Assembly (NCBI GenBank): GCA_021791895.1
Contig: JAJYVS010000007.1
Location: 1-64,000 of the forward strand
DNA length: 64,000 nt
Direction: 5' to 3'
From: Actinomycetes bacterium
GTDB taxonomy: Bacteria > Actinomycetota > Acidimicrobiia > Acidimicrobiales > RAAP-2
Within the stretch, counting starts at the first letter, position 1; each line of letters begins with the position of its first letter. Below the pieces are notes generated by a model. It ran no database searches, had not been told where the DNA came from, and saw nothing but the letters and a program-made list of their open reading frames with translations. Below are positions 7,737-15,930 of this stretch, piece after piece. Position numbers and translations under genes: made by a program.

Positions 7737-9550
7737 GGCCGAACCCTCCGGTGGATCATGCGCGACAGCGAGCAAGAGACGAACAGGTGTGCCGCGAAGG
7801 GAAGGTCGTGGACGATGTAGCGCCGAAAGAGACGGCGCGGTTCCAATCGGAGGCGGTGCACCCACTCGAGGGAGCGTTCCCGCATCCACGTGGGAGCCTT
7901 GGGCAGCTCGCCGGTCACCATGCTGAAGGTCCCGCCACAGGCGACGAACCAGACCGAGGGGTAACGCTCGCCCAAGTGGGCCATGAGTCGCTCCTGCTTC
8001 GGCGCCCCGAATCCGCAGAAGACGACGCCCGGGGCTGCCTGCTCGATCGCCCGGTGGACCTTGGCCATCTCGGTCTCGCTGTGCTCGAAGCCCATCGGCG
8101 GGCAATAGGAGTCGATCGTCAGCTCTTCATACCGATCGGCCAGGACGCCCGCGGCCTGCTCGGCACTGCCCGAAGAACCACCGAGCAGCAGGACGCCCAC
8201 ACCGTGGCACGCCGCTTGATGACAGAGCGACCAGATCATCTCGGAGGCCGGGACCCGCTCGAGTAGTGGCGTCCCTTGGATCCGAGACGCCCAGAGGATC
8301 GGCATGCCGTCGGCGAGAACCAGCTCGGCGTCACAGATGAGGCGCCGCAGTTCGGGATCCAAGCGGGCCTGACGGAGGATGTCCACGTTGAGGTTCGAGA
8401 TCCTCCCGCCGTCGCCGTGATCGAGCGAGCTCAGCACCTTAGTGATGGCCTCTCTTTCGGTCACGTTGTTGAGGGTGACTCCCATCACCTCCACTCGGTC
8501 GTCCCGTTCGGAGGGGACCGCGGCCCTGACCAGGCCGACCAGGACCCGGCGTTGGCACCGCCACCGGTCGAGTTGCTCGACGCGAGCTCGTTCGATCCGT
8601 CCGAGGTATCGCCGGTAATCGGTGACGAGGCGGGAGAGTGCTTCGACGAGTGCGTCGGCGTCGTTCTTGGCGTGGATCGCGTGTCGGAACAACTCCCGTC
8701 CGACGGGCCAGTCGCTGAGGACCAGGGGCCGGCGGGCATAGACGGCTTCGTAGGCCGCACGCATGACCGAGGTCGGCTCGGTGGTCAGGGCGACGACGGC
8801 GTCAGCTGCCGACATCTCCTGTCGATACCGCTCGGCATCCAAGAAGCCGGCGAGGCGGACGTTCCCGGGGAGGTCGTGCCGGAGGGCCGGTGACAGCCGA
8901 GCGGGCTCGCCGGTCAGCACGAAGTCGCACTGGGGGAATCGACCGGTCGCCTCCAGCAGGTCGGCGACCGGCTCGTCGGGGCTGAACGTCCCCACCACGA
9001 GCACCCGGAGCCGGCCGTGGCGGGCCGGAGCCGCCAGGTCCCAGCCTCCCGGCGCCTCGTGGACGATTACCGGGGTGCCGCCCCACGACCGCACCCGCTC
9101 GGCCCAGCCATCGTCGGTGACCATCACGAACGCCGCCCGCCGGACCAAGAACCGGTGCCACCGCTGGAGCCGGGCCGCCACCGTGTCCCCCTGGGCACCG
9201 AAACCCCCGGGATGGCTGTCCAGGGCGAACGCGGCCCCGATGATCCGCGACCACAGGTAGGCGACCAGGGCACCGGGCACCGGGGGATTGGTGAAGATCA
9301 CGAGTTTGGGACGTCGGCGCAGGAGGTAGGTGCCAGTGGCTACTGCCGCCATGAGGTAACGGAGCGGCACCGGCGGTCGGCGCCGGGTCCCGATCGGGAA
9401 GAAGCAGCGGGCCTCGCCACCGAGGACCTCGGCCATCTCCTTCGAGCGGCCGGCGATCGAGCCCCAGGCGAGAAAGGCGACGTCCCGGCGCGCCGGGCTC
9501 GCCGGGGAGACCGGCTCTCCTGATTGCGCTCTCGCGACGGTCTGCACCAC
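7733..9550 (-). CDS. Fusion of GT-B glycosyltransferase with WecG/TagA (GT26) glycosyltransferase
   Basis: A 605-residue two-domain enzyme. Residues 20-340 look like a GT-B glycosyltransferase (LRVLVVGTFSPDEPVADLLEA, then the acceptor/donor cleft segment ending MRAAYEAVYARRPLVLSD). Residues 354-600 are a WecG/TagA/CpsF domain: LNVDIL, the catalytic-Asp segment LADGMPILW, GFGAPKQE and the terminal pattern RSLEWVHRLRLEPRRLFRRY. GT26 enzymes transfer ManNAc or ManNAcA from UDP onto lipid-linked GlcNAc in teichoic-acid or exopolysaccharide initiation. Fusing it to a second transferase implies that two consecutive sugars are added by one polypeptide. Start GTG at 9550, with GTG at 9547 as alternative. 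It is the first gene of a two-gene operon with the methyltransferase. Confidence 0.88.
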   Translation of the reverse strand: MVQTVARAQSGEPVSPASPARRDVAFLAWGSIAGRSKEMAEVLGGEARCFFPIGTRRRPPVPLRYLMAAVATGTYLLRRRPKLVIFTNPPVPGALVAYLWSRIIGAAFALDSHPGGFGAQGDTVAARLQRWHRFLVRRAAFVMVTDDGWAERVRSWGGTPVIVHEAPGGWDLAAPARHGRLRVLVVGTFSPDEPVADLLEATGRFPQCDFVLTGEPARLSPALRHDLPGNVRLAGFLDAERYRQEMSAADAVVALTTEPTSVMRAAYEAVYARRPLVLSDWPVGRELFRHAIHAKNDADALVEALSRLVTDYRRYLGRIERARVEQLDRWRCQRRVLVGLVRAAVPSERDDRVEVMGVTLNNVTEREAITKVLSSLDHGDGGRISNLNVDILRQARLDPELRRLICDAELVLADGMPILWASRIQGTPLLERVPASEMIWSLCHQAACHGVGVLLLGGSSGSAEQAAGVLADRYEELTIDSYCPPMGFEHSETEMAKVHRAIEQAAPGVVFCGFGAPKQERLMAHLGERYPSVWFVACGGTFSMVTGELPKAPTWMRERSLEWVHRLRLEPRRLFRRYIVHDLPFAAHLFVSCSLSRMIHRRVRP

Positions 9551-9583
9551 CCCGGTGTTGTCTCACGCGCCCGTCCTCGTCTT

Positions 9584-9623
9584 GTCCCAGGTCGCCTCGG
9601 CGTTGACGAGACGCTCCTGGGAC
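9584..9623. repeat. 8-bp inverted repeat in the leader of the GT-WecG operon
   Basis: GTCCCAGG and CCTGGGAC are perfectly complementary across 24 bases, 34 bp upstream of the GTG start at 9550. It could be an operator or an mRNA hairpin. No further evidence is visible. Confidence 0.35.
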
Positions 9624-9734
9624 GCCCGAAGGGGGACCCGCGCACGCCTCACCCACTGAAACACCTGGTCAAAAGGATGAGGGTGCCGGCCGGCTGAGCG
9701 CCGCGAGGGCGCCCGAGTCGCGAGCCCGTGCCGG

Positions 9735-10352
9735 CTACTGGGGGCGGCCGGACTCTTTCGGATCGAGGTGGGGGAGTTCGTTCAACGACTCCACTGAGCG
9801 GACGCCGCCGCGCGAGACCAGCACGCGGTGCAGTGAGGTGTACCGGGGCTCGAACCACAAGAGCCGAGGGGTGCCGATGATGTCACCGAGGTAGGCGTTG
9901 ATGACCGCGCCGTGACAGACGATCGCCAGCCGCTGGCCGGGGTGGGATTCGGCCAGCCCGTCGAGCGTTCGCACGATGGTGTCCTGGAAGATCTCCGGCG
10001 CCACCGACGCCCCGAACTCGTCCCAGCGGCCCTCGACCATGGCCCGCAGTCGCGGGTGCTGGGTCGAACGCATCTCCTCCATCGGGATGTAGCTGGTGGA
10101 GTCGGCGTCGAACTCGGCCAGCTCGGAGATGACCTGCGGGTCGTGCCCCAGACGCTCGGCCAACGGCGCCGCGGTCTCGCGGGCGCGCAAGAGCGGGCTC
10201 ACGAAGACGGCATCGAGCCGTTCGTGGGCTATCAGCCACTCCGCCAGTCGTCGCGCCTGCTCCCGGCCCACATCGGTGAGCGGAGGGTCGGCCACCCCGG
10301 TCTCGACCTCGACGCGCTGGGTCTCACCGTGCCGGATCAAGAGGAGCTGCAC
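9735..10352 (-). CDS. Histidine phosphatase (phosphoglycerate-mutase-like)
   Basis: A 205-residue branch-1 histidine phosphatase. The catalytic motif LLIRHGETQ is at residues 4-12, the second arginine lies in SPLLRARETAAPL, and the second histidine is in AIVCHGAVINAYLG. It dephosphorylates a small phosphate ester in the cytoplasm; whether it is a mutase or a phosphatase, and on what substrate, cannot be read. Start GTG at 10352 lies six bases after TAGGTT with no ribosome binding site, suggesting a leaderless transcript. It is monocistronic and divergent from the desulfhydrase-like gene. Confidence 0.9.
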   Translation of the reverse strand: MQLLLIRHGETQRVEVETGVADPPLTDVGREQARRLAEWLIAHERLDAVFVSPLLRARETAAPLAERLGHDPQVISELAEFDADSTSYIPMEEMRSTQHPRLRAMVEGRWDEFGASVAPEIFQDTIVRTLDGLAESHPGQRLAIVCHGAVINAYLGDIIGTPRLLWFEPRYTSLHRVLVSRGGVRSVESLNELPHLDPKESGRPQ

Positions 10353-10358
10353 GGTGGC

Positions 10359-10364
10359 AACCTA
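10359..10364 (-). promoter_or_regulatory. TAGGTT -10 box (leaderless promoter)
   Basis: TAGGTT ends six bases before the GTG start at 10352, with no Shine-Dalgarno in between. It is the same arrangement as at 6412, 15272, 36494 and 55236. Confidence 0.5.
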
Positions 10365-10460
10365 CTTGGCCCGAAGCGGGGACCCCGAACCGGCGAGACG
10401 ACCGGCGTCGCCCCGGGGGGTCACGGAGAAGATGCGGAAGCCGCCGAGGCATCATGGGTC

Positions 10461-11489
10461 ATGGCCGGCCCCCGTGAAGCGATGACGAGGGTGTCGCTCG
10501 GTACCTGGCCGACGCCCGTCGAACGCGCCCCCCGGCTGGCCCGAGCGCTCGGGCTCGATCCGGAGACCTTCTGGCTGAAGCGTGACGACCTGACCGGCCT
10601 CGGAGCCGGTGGGAACAAGGTGCGCAAGCTGGAGTACCTGTGCGCCGACGCCCTCGGACGGGGCGCCGAGGTCCTGGTGACGAGCGGGCGCACCCAAAGC
10701 AACCATGCCAGGATCACCGCCGCGGCGGCCCGGCGACTGGGCCTTCGGTGCGTCCTCGTCCTCGGCGGAGAGGAGGAACCGACGAGGCAGGGCAACCTCC
10801 TCCTCGACGCGCTGCTCGGTGCCCGGATCGTCTGGGCCGGCCCGGTGGGTGACGCCGAACTCGATCGCAGGGTGGAGCAGGTGGCGGCCGAGCTGGAGGC
10901 CCGAGGATCGCCGAGCGCGGTCATCCCCCTCGGAGGCTCGAACCCCTCCGGAGCCCGCGGCTACGTCGATTGCGGACTGGAGCTCGAGGGCCAGATCCCC
11001 GGGCTTCGACACGTGGTGGTGGCGCTCGGGACCGGGGGCACCATGGCCGGTTTGGTCGCTGCCCTGGGCCCCGAGCGCGTCCTCGGGATCGACGTCGGGG
11101 CCACCGAGGATCCCGCCGGGCGGGTGGTGGCCCTGCTCGGCGGTCTCGGGGACCCGCGGGAGCGCCCCGTCCTGCGCATCCGGTCCGACCAGGTCGGGCC
11201 GGGCTACGGCGTGCTCACGGCCGACGCGTCGAGGGCGATGAGCGATGCGGCCGAGCTCGAGGGGGTCCTGCTCGACCCCGTCTACACGGCGAAGGCCCTG
11301 AGTGGGCTCCGGGCCGCGGTCGCCGACGGTGACGTCCATCCGGGCGAACCGACGGTGTTCGTCCACACCGGCGGACTGCCGGGCCTGTTCGGCCACGAGC
11401 TCGCCGCGCATCCGGAGTGGCTCGGCAAAACCGACCCGTCCGCTGCGACGGGAGGTCAGGGCAACCGGGGTCACGATCGGGCGGACTGA
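10461..11489 (+). CDS. D-cysteine desulfhydrase / ACC deaminase-like PLP enzyme
   Basis: A 342-residue fold-type II PLP enzyme of the ACC-deaminase/D-cysteine-desulfhydrase family. The motif WLKRDDLTGLGAGGNKVRKLEYL carries the Schiff-base lysine, SGRTQSNHARI contacts the cofactor, and VALGTGGTMAGL binds the PLP phosphate. The C-terminal FVHTGGLPGLFGH segment is typical of the family. It probably breaks down D-cysteine to pyruvate, sulfide and ammonia, or acts on a related amino acid. ATG 10461 gives the family-length N-terminus; ATG 10482 is an alternative. The reading frame stays open far upstream, but that part is antisense to the phosphatase gene and was discarded. Confidence 0.87.
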   Translation: MAGPREAMTRVSLGTWPTPVERAPRLARALGLDPETFWLKRDDLTGLGAGGNKVRKLEYLCADALGRGAEVLVTSGRTQSNHARITAAAARRLGLRCVLVLGGEEEPTRQGNLLLDALLGARIVWAGPVGDAELDRRVEQVAAELEARGSPSAVIPLGGSNPSGARGYVDCGLELEGQIPGLRHVVVALGTGGTMAGLVAALGPERVLGIDVGATEDPAGRVVALLGGLGDPRERPVLRIRSDQVGPGYGVLTADASRAMSDAAELEGVLLDPVYTAKALSGLRAAVADGDVHPGEPTVFVHTGGLPGLFGHELAAHPEWLGKTDPSAATGGQGNRGHDRAD

Positions 11490-11515
11490 GCGCGACAAGC
11501 GGCGAAGGAGGACCG

Positions 11516-11704
11516 ATGGCGCGTCGAAAGTCGCTCAGATCCCAGCTCTACCGGGCGGCCAGGGACTTGGGGAACGTCGAGGCGGCTGCCGACGGGCCGA
11601 CGGCCCTCGTCCGGCGCCAGGTTTGCCCGGCGACGTCTCGGCGCGCCAGCCGTGGGCTCGGGGGGCTTCTCAAGTCCCTCGGACTCGGCCCCTGGGGTCG
11701 GTAG
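11516..11704 (+). CDS. Small conserved actinobacterial protein (62 aa)
   Basis: A 62-residue very basic protein. A textbook ribosome binding site (AAGGAGG) lies four bases before ATG 11516. The sequence MARRKSLRSQLYRAARDLGN followed by VEAAADGP matches, from memory, a small family found widely in actinobacteria whose role is unknown. The C-terminal half appears more divergent than usual. It sits 26 bp after the desulfhydrase-like gene and may be co-transcribed with it. Its charge suggests RNA, DNA or membrane-surface binding, but no function can be assigned. Confidence 0.75.
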   Translation: MARRKSLRSQLYRAARDLGNVEAAADGPTALVRRQVCPATSRRASRGLGGLLKSLGLGPWGR

Positions 11705-11871
11705 CGCCGGCGCGTGACGGTTCCGAGTCGGCCGGCACCCGGTGCCCCGTTACGAAGTGAAGAAGCTTTCGGTTCACGCCATTGAGCTGGCCTTTTTGAA
11801 GAGCTCGGTGACGCCTGCCGCTCAACCTTTGGCCTACGCTGACCATCCTTCAACCCAGCGGTAGGGCGCTC

Positions 11872-12570
11872 ATGTCGGTCGATGTGGACGAGAGGTGTGG
11901 AGCGACGCCGACGACCGCTGGTCCACGCCTGGCGCTCGTATGTGCGGCGGTCCTGGCGGTCGCCGTGCTCACTGCGGGGTGTCAGCTCGGGTCGAGCTTC
12001 CAGTACGTGAGCCACCGGGCCCCCGACGGGGTGGATGCCTTCTTCAAGGTCCCCAACGACTGGACCATCTTTAATACCGACCAGGTTCTCGAGGCCGAGA
12101 ACGGGAAGCTCGGTCCGACCCAGCTCAAGCAGATCTCGAGCGGGGAGTGGATCGAGACCATGACCAACCGTCCAAGGGTCACGGCGAAGGGTTCGATCGG
12201 CATCGGACAGCGCTACCCGACCGCGCTGGCCGAAGTGCGTCAACTCGCGGCATCCGAACGTGACGCGCTGAACTTCGCCGCCATGCGCTCGGAGCTGCTG
12301 GGCACCGATCCTCTCACGGCCACCTCGGGGTTCCAGGTCCTGAACTACAACGAGTTCGCGAGCCCCGGCGGGATCCGCGGGATCAAGATGGTGGTGAACA
12401 TCACCAGCACGACGCCGGTCTTGACCTTCGGCCAGATCACTGCGGTGGATGCGAACACGAATTACATCTTTGCCATCGGCGTCGGGTGCGCGGCGAGCTG
12501 TTGGAACGTCAACGCCGGGGCCATCACCACCCTGTTGAAATCGTGGACACTGAAGGAGCAGGCGCCATGA
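11872..12570 (+). CDS. Predicted lipoprotein coupled to FtsH-like protease
   Basis: A 232-residue exported lipoprotein. A hydrophobic signal segment (LALVCAAVLAVAVL) is followed by the lipobox LTAGC at about residue 37, so Cys would be lipidated and the protein anchored on the outer face of the membrane. The mature part (SSFQYVSHRAPDGVDAFFKV onward) has no recognised domain but looks like a single alpha/beta domain ending near the C-terminus. Its stop overlaps the ATG of the membrane protease (ATGA), so the two are made together. The pair may form a membrane complex in which the lipoprotein regulates the protease or presents substrate to it. That role is inference. Confidence 0.82.
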   Translation: MSVDVDERCGATPTTAGPRLALVCAAVLAVAVLTAGCQLGSSFQYVSHRAPDGVDAFFKVPNDWTIFNTDQVLEAENGKLGPTQLKQISSGEWIETMTNRPRVTAKGSIGIGQRYPTALAEVRQLAASERDALNFAAMRSELLGTDPLTATSGFQVLNYNEFASPGGIRGIKMVVNITSTTPVLTFGQITAVDANTNYIFAIGVGCAASCWNVNAGAITTLLKSWTLKEQAP

Positions 12571-14984
12571 ACAATTGGGTCCCGGGCGTGAACGACGACG
12601 ACGGGTTGCCGCTCCTGCCCCCGGAGACCGCGCCGAGACTTGCCGAGATCTCCGTGCGGTCGCGCTCGAACTTCTGGGATCGCAGCAAGATCCTCCTTCT
12701 CCTGATCGCGTTGTGGTGGGTGCTGTTGTGGTCGGCCATGACCAACAACCCGATCGAGCCGTTCAGCGACGCGCTCAAGAACCAGATCGCGTCGCTGTGG
12801 TGGATCGAGCTCTTGTTCGCCCTGGAGATCCTCCGCCAGCTCCACTACTTCGTGTGCGAGCGCTCGGCCGTCTGGAACCACCTGTGGGCGGAGAGCGTCT
12901 TCGGTGGGTTGCGCCGGTTGACCCATCGGATCAGCGACTGGAACCGGTTCCGCCTGGCTCGCGCCGTGAAGGTCGTCGTGGCGCTGGCGATCCTGGCGGT
13001 GATCCTGGCCGGCTTCTACCACACCTCCCCGTTGGTCTCCCTCTTTCAGGTTCCCGCGGCCATCTACTCCGCGCTCCCGCTGCTGGTGCAGATCGTCTTC
13101 GGCTTCTTCTTCGTGATCCTCCAGTTCGTCGGCCTCTTCTGGTTCCTCTCGAAGGGCGGGATCGACACCTACTACCCCGGGGACATGAAGACCCGGTTCA
13201 CCGACGTGTGGGGTCAGGACTCGGTCCTCGACCGGGTGAAGGAGAACATCATCTTCTTGAAGGACCCCGACTCGATCGAGACCCGCGGCGGCTACGTTCC
13301 TGGCGGGATCCTGCTCTGGGGTCCTCCGGGAACCGGGAAGACCCTGATCGCCGAGGCCGTCGCGGGTGAGACGCACAACCCCTTCGTGTTCGTGGACCCC
13401 GGTGCGTTCAACAACATGTTCTTCGGGGTCGGGGTCTTGAAGGTGAAGGGGCTCTTTCGCAAGCTTCGCCGGCTCGCCCTGCGATACGGCGGTGTGGTCG
13501 TCTTCTTCGACGAAGCGGACTCGCTCGGGAGCCGCGGGGCGCTCACCCCGGGACGGGTCTTCGGACCGAACGCATCCTTGATGCCCTGGAGCAACCCCGG
13601 CTGTCACGGCTTGGCCTACTCGGATGAGGGTGCGCTGGCCCACGTCCTCGGGGTGGCACGCGCGGCGTCCGAGGCGGCCGAGCCGCCGGGGATCGGTCCC
13701 ATCAAGATGATGGGCATGGGGGTCGGAGGCGGCGGTGGCATGGGCACGCTGGAGTCGCTGCTCTCGGAGCTTTCCGGCCTGAGCAAGCCACGGGGGCTAG
13801 TCAATCGGGTGGTTCGTCGAGCACTGGGCCTCAAGCCCTCCCCGCCCCCCAAGTACCGGATCCTGGTCATGATGGCCACCAACTTGCCGGAGGCCCTCGA
13901 CGAGGCGCTGTTACGGCCGGGGCGCATCGACCGGGTCTACAAGGTCGGCTATCCGACCAAGGCGGGTCGGGTGCGGACTTACCAGGGCTACTTCTCCAAG
14001 GTGAAGCACGCCCTCGACTCCGAGCACATCAACCGCCTCGCCACCATCACCCCGTACGCGACCGGGGCCACCATCAAGGACCTGGTCAACGAGTCCCTCA
14101 TCAACGCTATCCGGGACGGGCGCGAGGTGATCACCTGGGGGGACGTCGTCAAGGCGAAGCAGCTGAAGGAGTTGGGGCCCCCCGAGGACGTCGAGTACAT
14201 CGAGCGGGAGCGGCACGCGGTCGCCGTCCACGAGGCCTGCCACGCGGTCACCGCGGCCCGGATCCACCGCGACTGGGCCATCGACGTCGCCACCATCGAG
14301 AAGGGCGGGACCTATCTCGGCATGGTGAAGCCGGTCAAGGTGGAGGACACCTTCACCCGCTGGAAGAGCGACTTCGAGTCCGAGGTCATGGTGTTCCTGG
14401 CCAGCCTGGCGGGCGAGCGGATGTTCTTCGAGGGCGATACCTCATCGGGCGTGAGCGGGGATCTCGAACACGCCACCCGCATCGCGACCTACATGGAGGG
14501 CTACTGGGGGATGGGATCGACCGTGGCCAGCCACGGCGTCACCAAGGAAGCGGGGGTGTCCGGCGGGGATCCCGAGAAGGGACGCCGGAACAGCAAGGAG
14601 AACGAGATCCTGAAGGGCGGACTCGGCAACCGCATCGAGGCCAACCTGGCCAGGCTGGTGGAGGAGACCCGCAAGCTGCTCGAGGCGAACCGGCTCCAGG
14701 TGTTCGCCATCGCCCATGCGCTCGAGAAGTTCAAGACCATCACCGGCGAGGACGTGCTGGCCATCATCGAGGGTCGTCGGGGACCGTTCATCGACGGGAG
14801 TCGCTACCACACCGAGGAATTCCGCCAGATGGCCGAGGAGTACCACCAGCGGATCCTCGACGTCCACGCCGGCCGGAGCCACGATCCGATCCCGCTTCCC
14901 GTGGTCTTGGGACTCGCGATCGCCGAGCAGCAACCCGAACCGGTCGGGCACGCGACCGACTCTCCCCTTGGAGAGCTCAGCTAA
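12567..14984 (+). CDS. FtsH-like membrane AAA+ metalloprotease with enlarged AAA domain
   Basis: A 805-residue relative of FtsH. Four hydrophobic segments precede the ATPase (about 41-57, 75-92, 134-150, 168-194), whereas ordinary FtsH has two. The AAA+ core has Walker A GPPGTGKT (252-259), an FtsH-like pore loop (NMFFGVG, about 283-289), Walker B VVFFDEAD (311-318), sensor-1 ATN (437-439) and arginine fingers in LLRPGRIDR. Between Walker B and sensor 1 there are about 120 residues rather than the usual 55 or so, including a Gly/Met-rich loop. The M41 zinc site HEACH (555-559) and the downstream Asp in SGDLEHAT are intact, so it should degrade membrane or lipoprotein substrates. ATG 12567 overlaps the lipoprotein stop. 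This is probably an accessory paralogue and not the essential housekeeping FtsH. It ends in TAA, which is rare in this window. Confidence 0.88.
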   Translation: MNNWVPGVNDDDGLPLLPPETAPRLAEISVRSRSNFWDRSKILLLLIALWWVLLWSAMTNNPIEPFSDALKNQIASLWWIELLFALEILRQLHYFVCERSAVWNHLWAESVFGGLRRLTHRISDWNRFRLARAVKVVVALAILAVILAGFYHTSPLVSLFQVPAAIYSALPLLVQIVFGFFFVILQFVGLFWFLSKGGIDTYYPGDMKTRFTDVWGQDSVLDRVKENIIFLKDPDSIETRGGYVPGGILLWGPPGTGKTLIAEAVAGETHNPFVFVDPGAFNNMFFGVGVLKVKGLFRKLRRLALRYGGVVVFFDEADSLGSRGALTPGRVFGPNASLMPWSNPGCHGLAYSDEGALAHVLGVARAASEAAEPPGIGPIKMMGMGVGGGGGMGTLESLLSELSGLSKPRGLVNRVVRRALGLKPSPPPKYRILVMMATNLPEALDEALLRPGRIDRVYKVGYPTKAGRVRTYQGYFSKVKHALDSEHINRLATITPYATGATIKDLVNESLINAIRDGREVITWGDVVKAKQLKELGPPEDVEYIERERHAVAVHEACHAVTAARIHRDWAIDVATIEKGGTYLGMVKPVKVEDTFTRWKSDFESEVMVFLASLAGERMFFEGDTSSGVSGDLEHATRIATYMEGYWGMGSTVASHGVTKEAGVSGGDPEKGRRNSKENEILKGGLGNRIEANLARLVEETRKLLEANRLQVFAIAHALEKFKTITGEDVLAIIEGRRGPFIDGSRYHTEEFRQMAEEYHQRILDVHAGRSHDPIPLPVVLGLAIAEQQPEPVGHATDSPLGELS

Positions 14985-15265
14985 CTGCGTCGTCCGACGG
15001 GGTCGGGCGCCCGTTCCCTCGCCCGGCGGCGCCGGGCCGCGGCGAGCTCCCGATCCTGCGGGGGAGCATTCGACACCAGCCCGGCCAACAGGTGCTCGGA
15101 GGCCACCGCGATGTCGCGCACGGCGCGCTCGAATGCCTCGGCGTTGGCCCGCGACGGTCTCGTCGAGCCGCTGATCTTGCGCACGTACTGCAGCGCCGCC
15201 GCTCGCACCTCGTCCCCGGTCACCGGGGGGTCGAGGTGGTAGAGGCGTTGGATGCTTCGACACAT
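14981..15265 (-). CDS. DUF2277 family protein
   Basis: A 94-residue protein starting MCRSIQRLYHLDPPVTGDEV with VRAAALQYVRKISG following, which is the recognisable signature of the DUF2277 family of unknown function (usually MCRNI..L..F.PPAT.DE). It is cytoplasmic and alpha-helical, with no catalytic motif visible. The C-terminal 25 residues are an Arg-rich tail. ATG 15265 is preceded six bases upstream by TAGGCT and no clear Shine-Dalgarno, suggesting a leaderless transcript divergent from the 2H phosphoesterase gene. The stop codon overlaps the stop of the protease gene tail to tail. Confidence 0.85.
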   Translation of the reverse strand: MCRSIQRLYHLDPPVTGDEVRAAALQYVRKISGSTRPSRANAEAFERAVRDIAVASEHLLAGLVSNAPPQDRELAAARRRRARERAPDPVGRRS

Positions 15266-15271
15266 CTCCCG

Positions 15272-15277
15272 AGCCTA
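15272..15277 (-). promoter_or_regulatory. TAGGCT -10 box (leaderless promoter)
   Basis: TAGGCT ends six bases before ATG 15265 on the minus strand. With the box at 15341 it forms a compact divergent promoter pair. Confidence 0.45.
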
Positions 15278-15340
15278 CGGCTTGGCTTGGACGCTCCACC
15301 GGCTCGTTCGAAGAGACGTCGTTCACCGACGACCCCGGCC

Positions 15341-15346
15341 TAACCT
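15341..15346 (+). promoter_or_regulatory. TAACCT -10 box (leaderless promoter)
   Basis: TAACCT ends five bases before GTG 15352. The intervening GGAGC is too close to act as a ribosome binding site, so initiation is probably leaderless. Confidence 0.4.
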
Positions 15347-15351
15347 GGAGC

Positions 15352-15930
15352 GTGCTCGCTCAGCGCAAGGGGCGGTTGCGGGAGCGGGTCGGTCGTCACC
15401 AAGGTGAGCGGCAAAGCGCGCTCCTGATCGCCGTGCCCGAGGTGGATCCGCTGATCCGCTCGCTCGGGGTGCCGCCGGCCGGCAACGGCCTGCCGCCGCA
15501 CGTCACCGTCCTCTACCCCTTCCTCCCGCCGCCGACCCTCGGCCCCTCGGTGGACGAGGCACTGGCCAGGCTTCTCGGCGCCCATCGCGCCTTCGACTTC
15601 GCCCTCACCGGGCTCGGCACGTTTCCCGGGGTGGTGTGGCTCGCCCCCGAACCCGACCAACCGTTCCTGGACCTTGGCGACTCGGTCATCGCCGAGTGGC
15701 CCGACCTCGCCCGCTACGGCGGCGCGTACCCGAGCGAGGTGGCCCATCTCACCGTGGCGCGCGGTCGGGTCCGCCGTTCCTGGCGGGCGACCGTCGCCGC
15801 GGCCGTCCCGATCCGGGCGCGGGCGACCGAGGTGCTGCTCATGGTGGAGGGCCCCTCGGGGAACTGGAGCCTGCTGCGACGGTTCGCGCTATCGGGGCTC
15901 GGAGGGAGCGATGTCCTGCAGGGTGGCTAG
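15352..15930 (+). CDS. 2H phosphoesterase (2'-5' RNA ligase-like)
   Basis: A 192-residue member of the 2H phosphoesterase superfamily, recognised by its two H-x-T motifs: PHVTVLYPF (about residue 45) and VAHLTVARG (about residue 130). Members act on 2',3'-cyclic or 2'-5' phosphodiesters of RNA or nucleotides; the substrate here is unknown. GTG 15352 was chosen because a TANNNT box lies directly upstream. The last 42 bp overlap the end of the nucleotidyltransferase gene on the other strand. Confidence 0.85.
   Translation: MLAQRKGRLRERVGRHQGERQSALLIAVPEVDPLIRSLGVPPAGNGLPPHVTVLYPFLPPPTLGPSVDEALARLLGAHRAFDFALTGLGTFPGVVWLAPEPDQPFLDLGDSVIAEWPDLARYGGAYPSEVAHLTVARGRVRRSWRATVAAAVPIRARATEVLLMVEGPSGNWSLLRRFALSGLGGSDVLQGG

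Noticed and set aside
9912-10460. Long plus-strand extension upstream of the desulfhydrase-like gene
   Set aside because: It is an open shadow frame antisense to the histidine phosphatase gene; the family N-terminus begins at 10461.
12567-14984. Calling this gene the housekeeping ftsH
   Set aside because: It has two extra membrane helices, a large AAA insertion and a lipoprotein partner, and is not in the usual tilS-hpt-ftsH-folE context.
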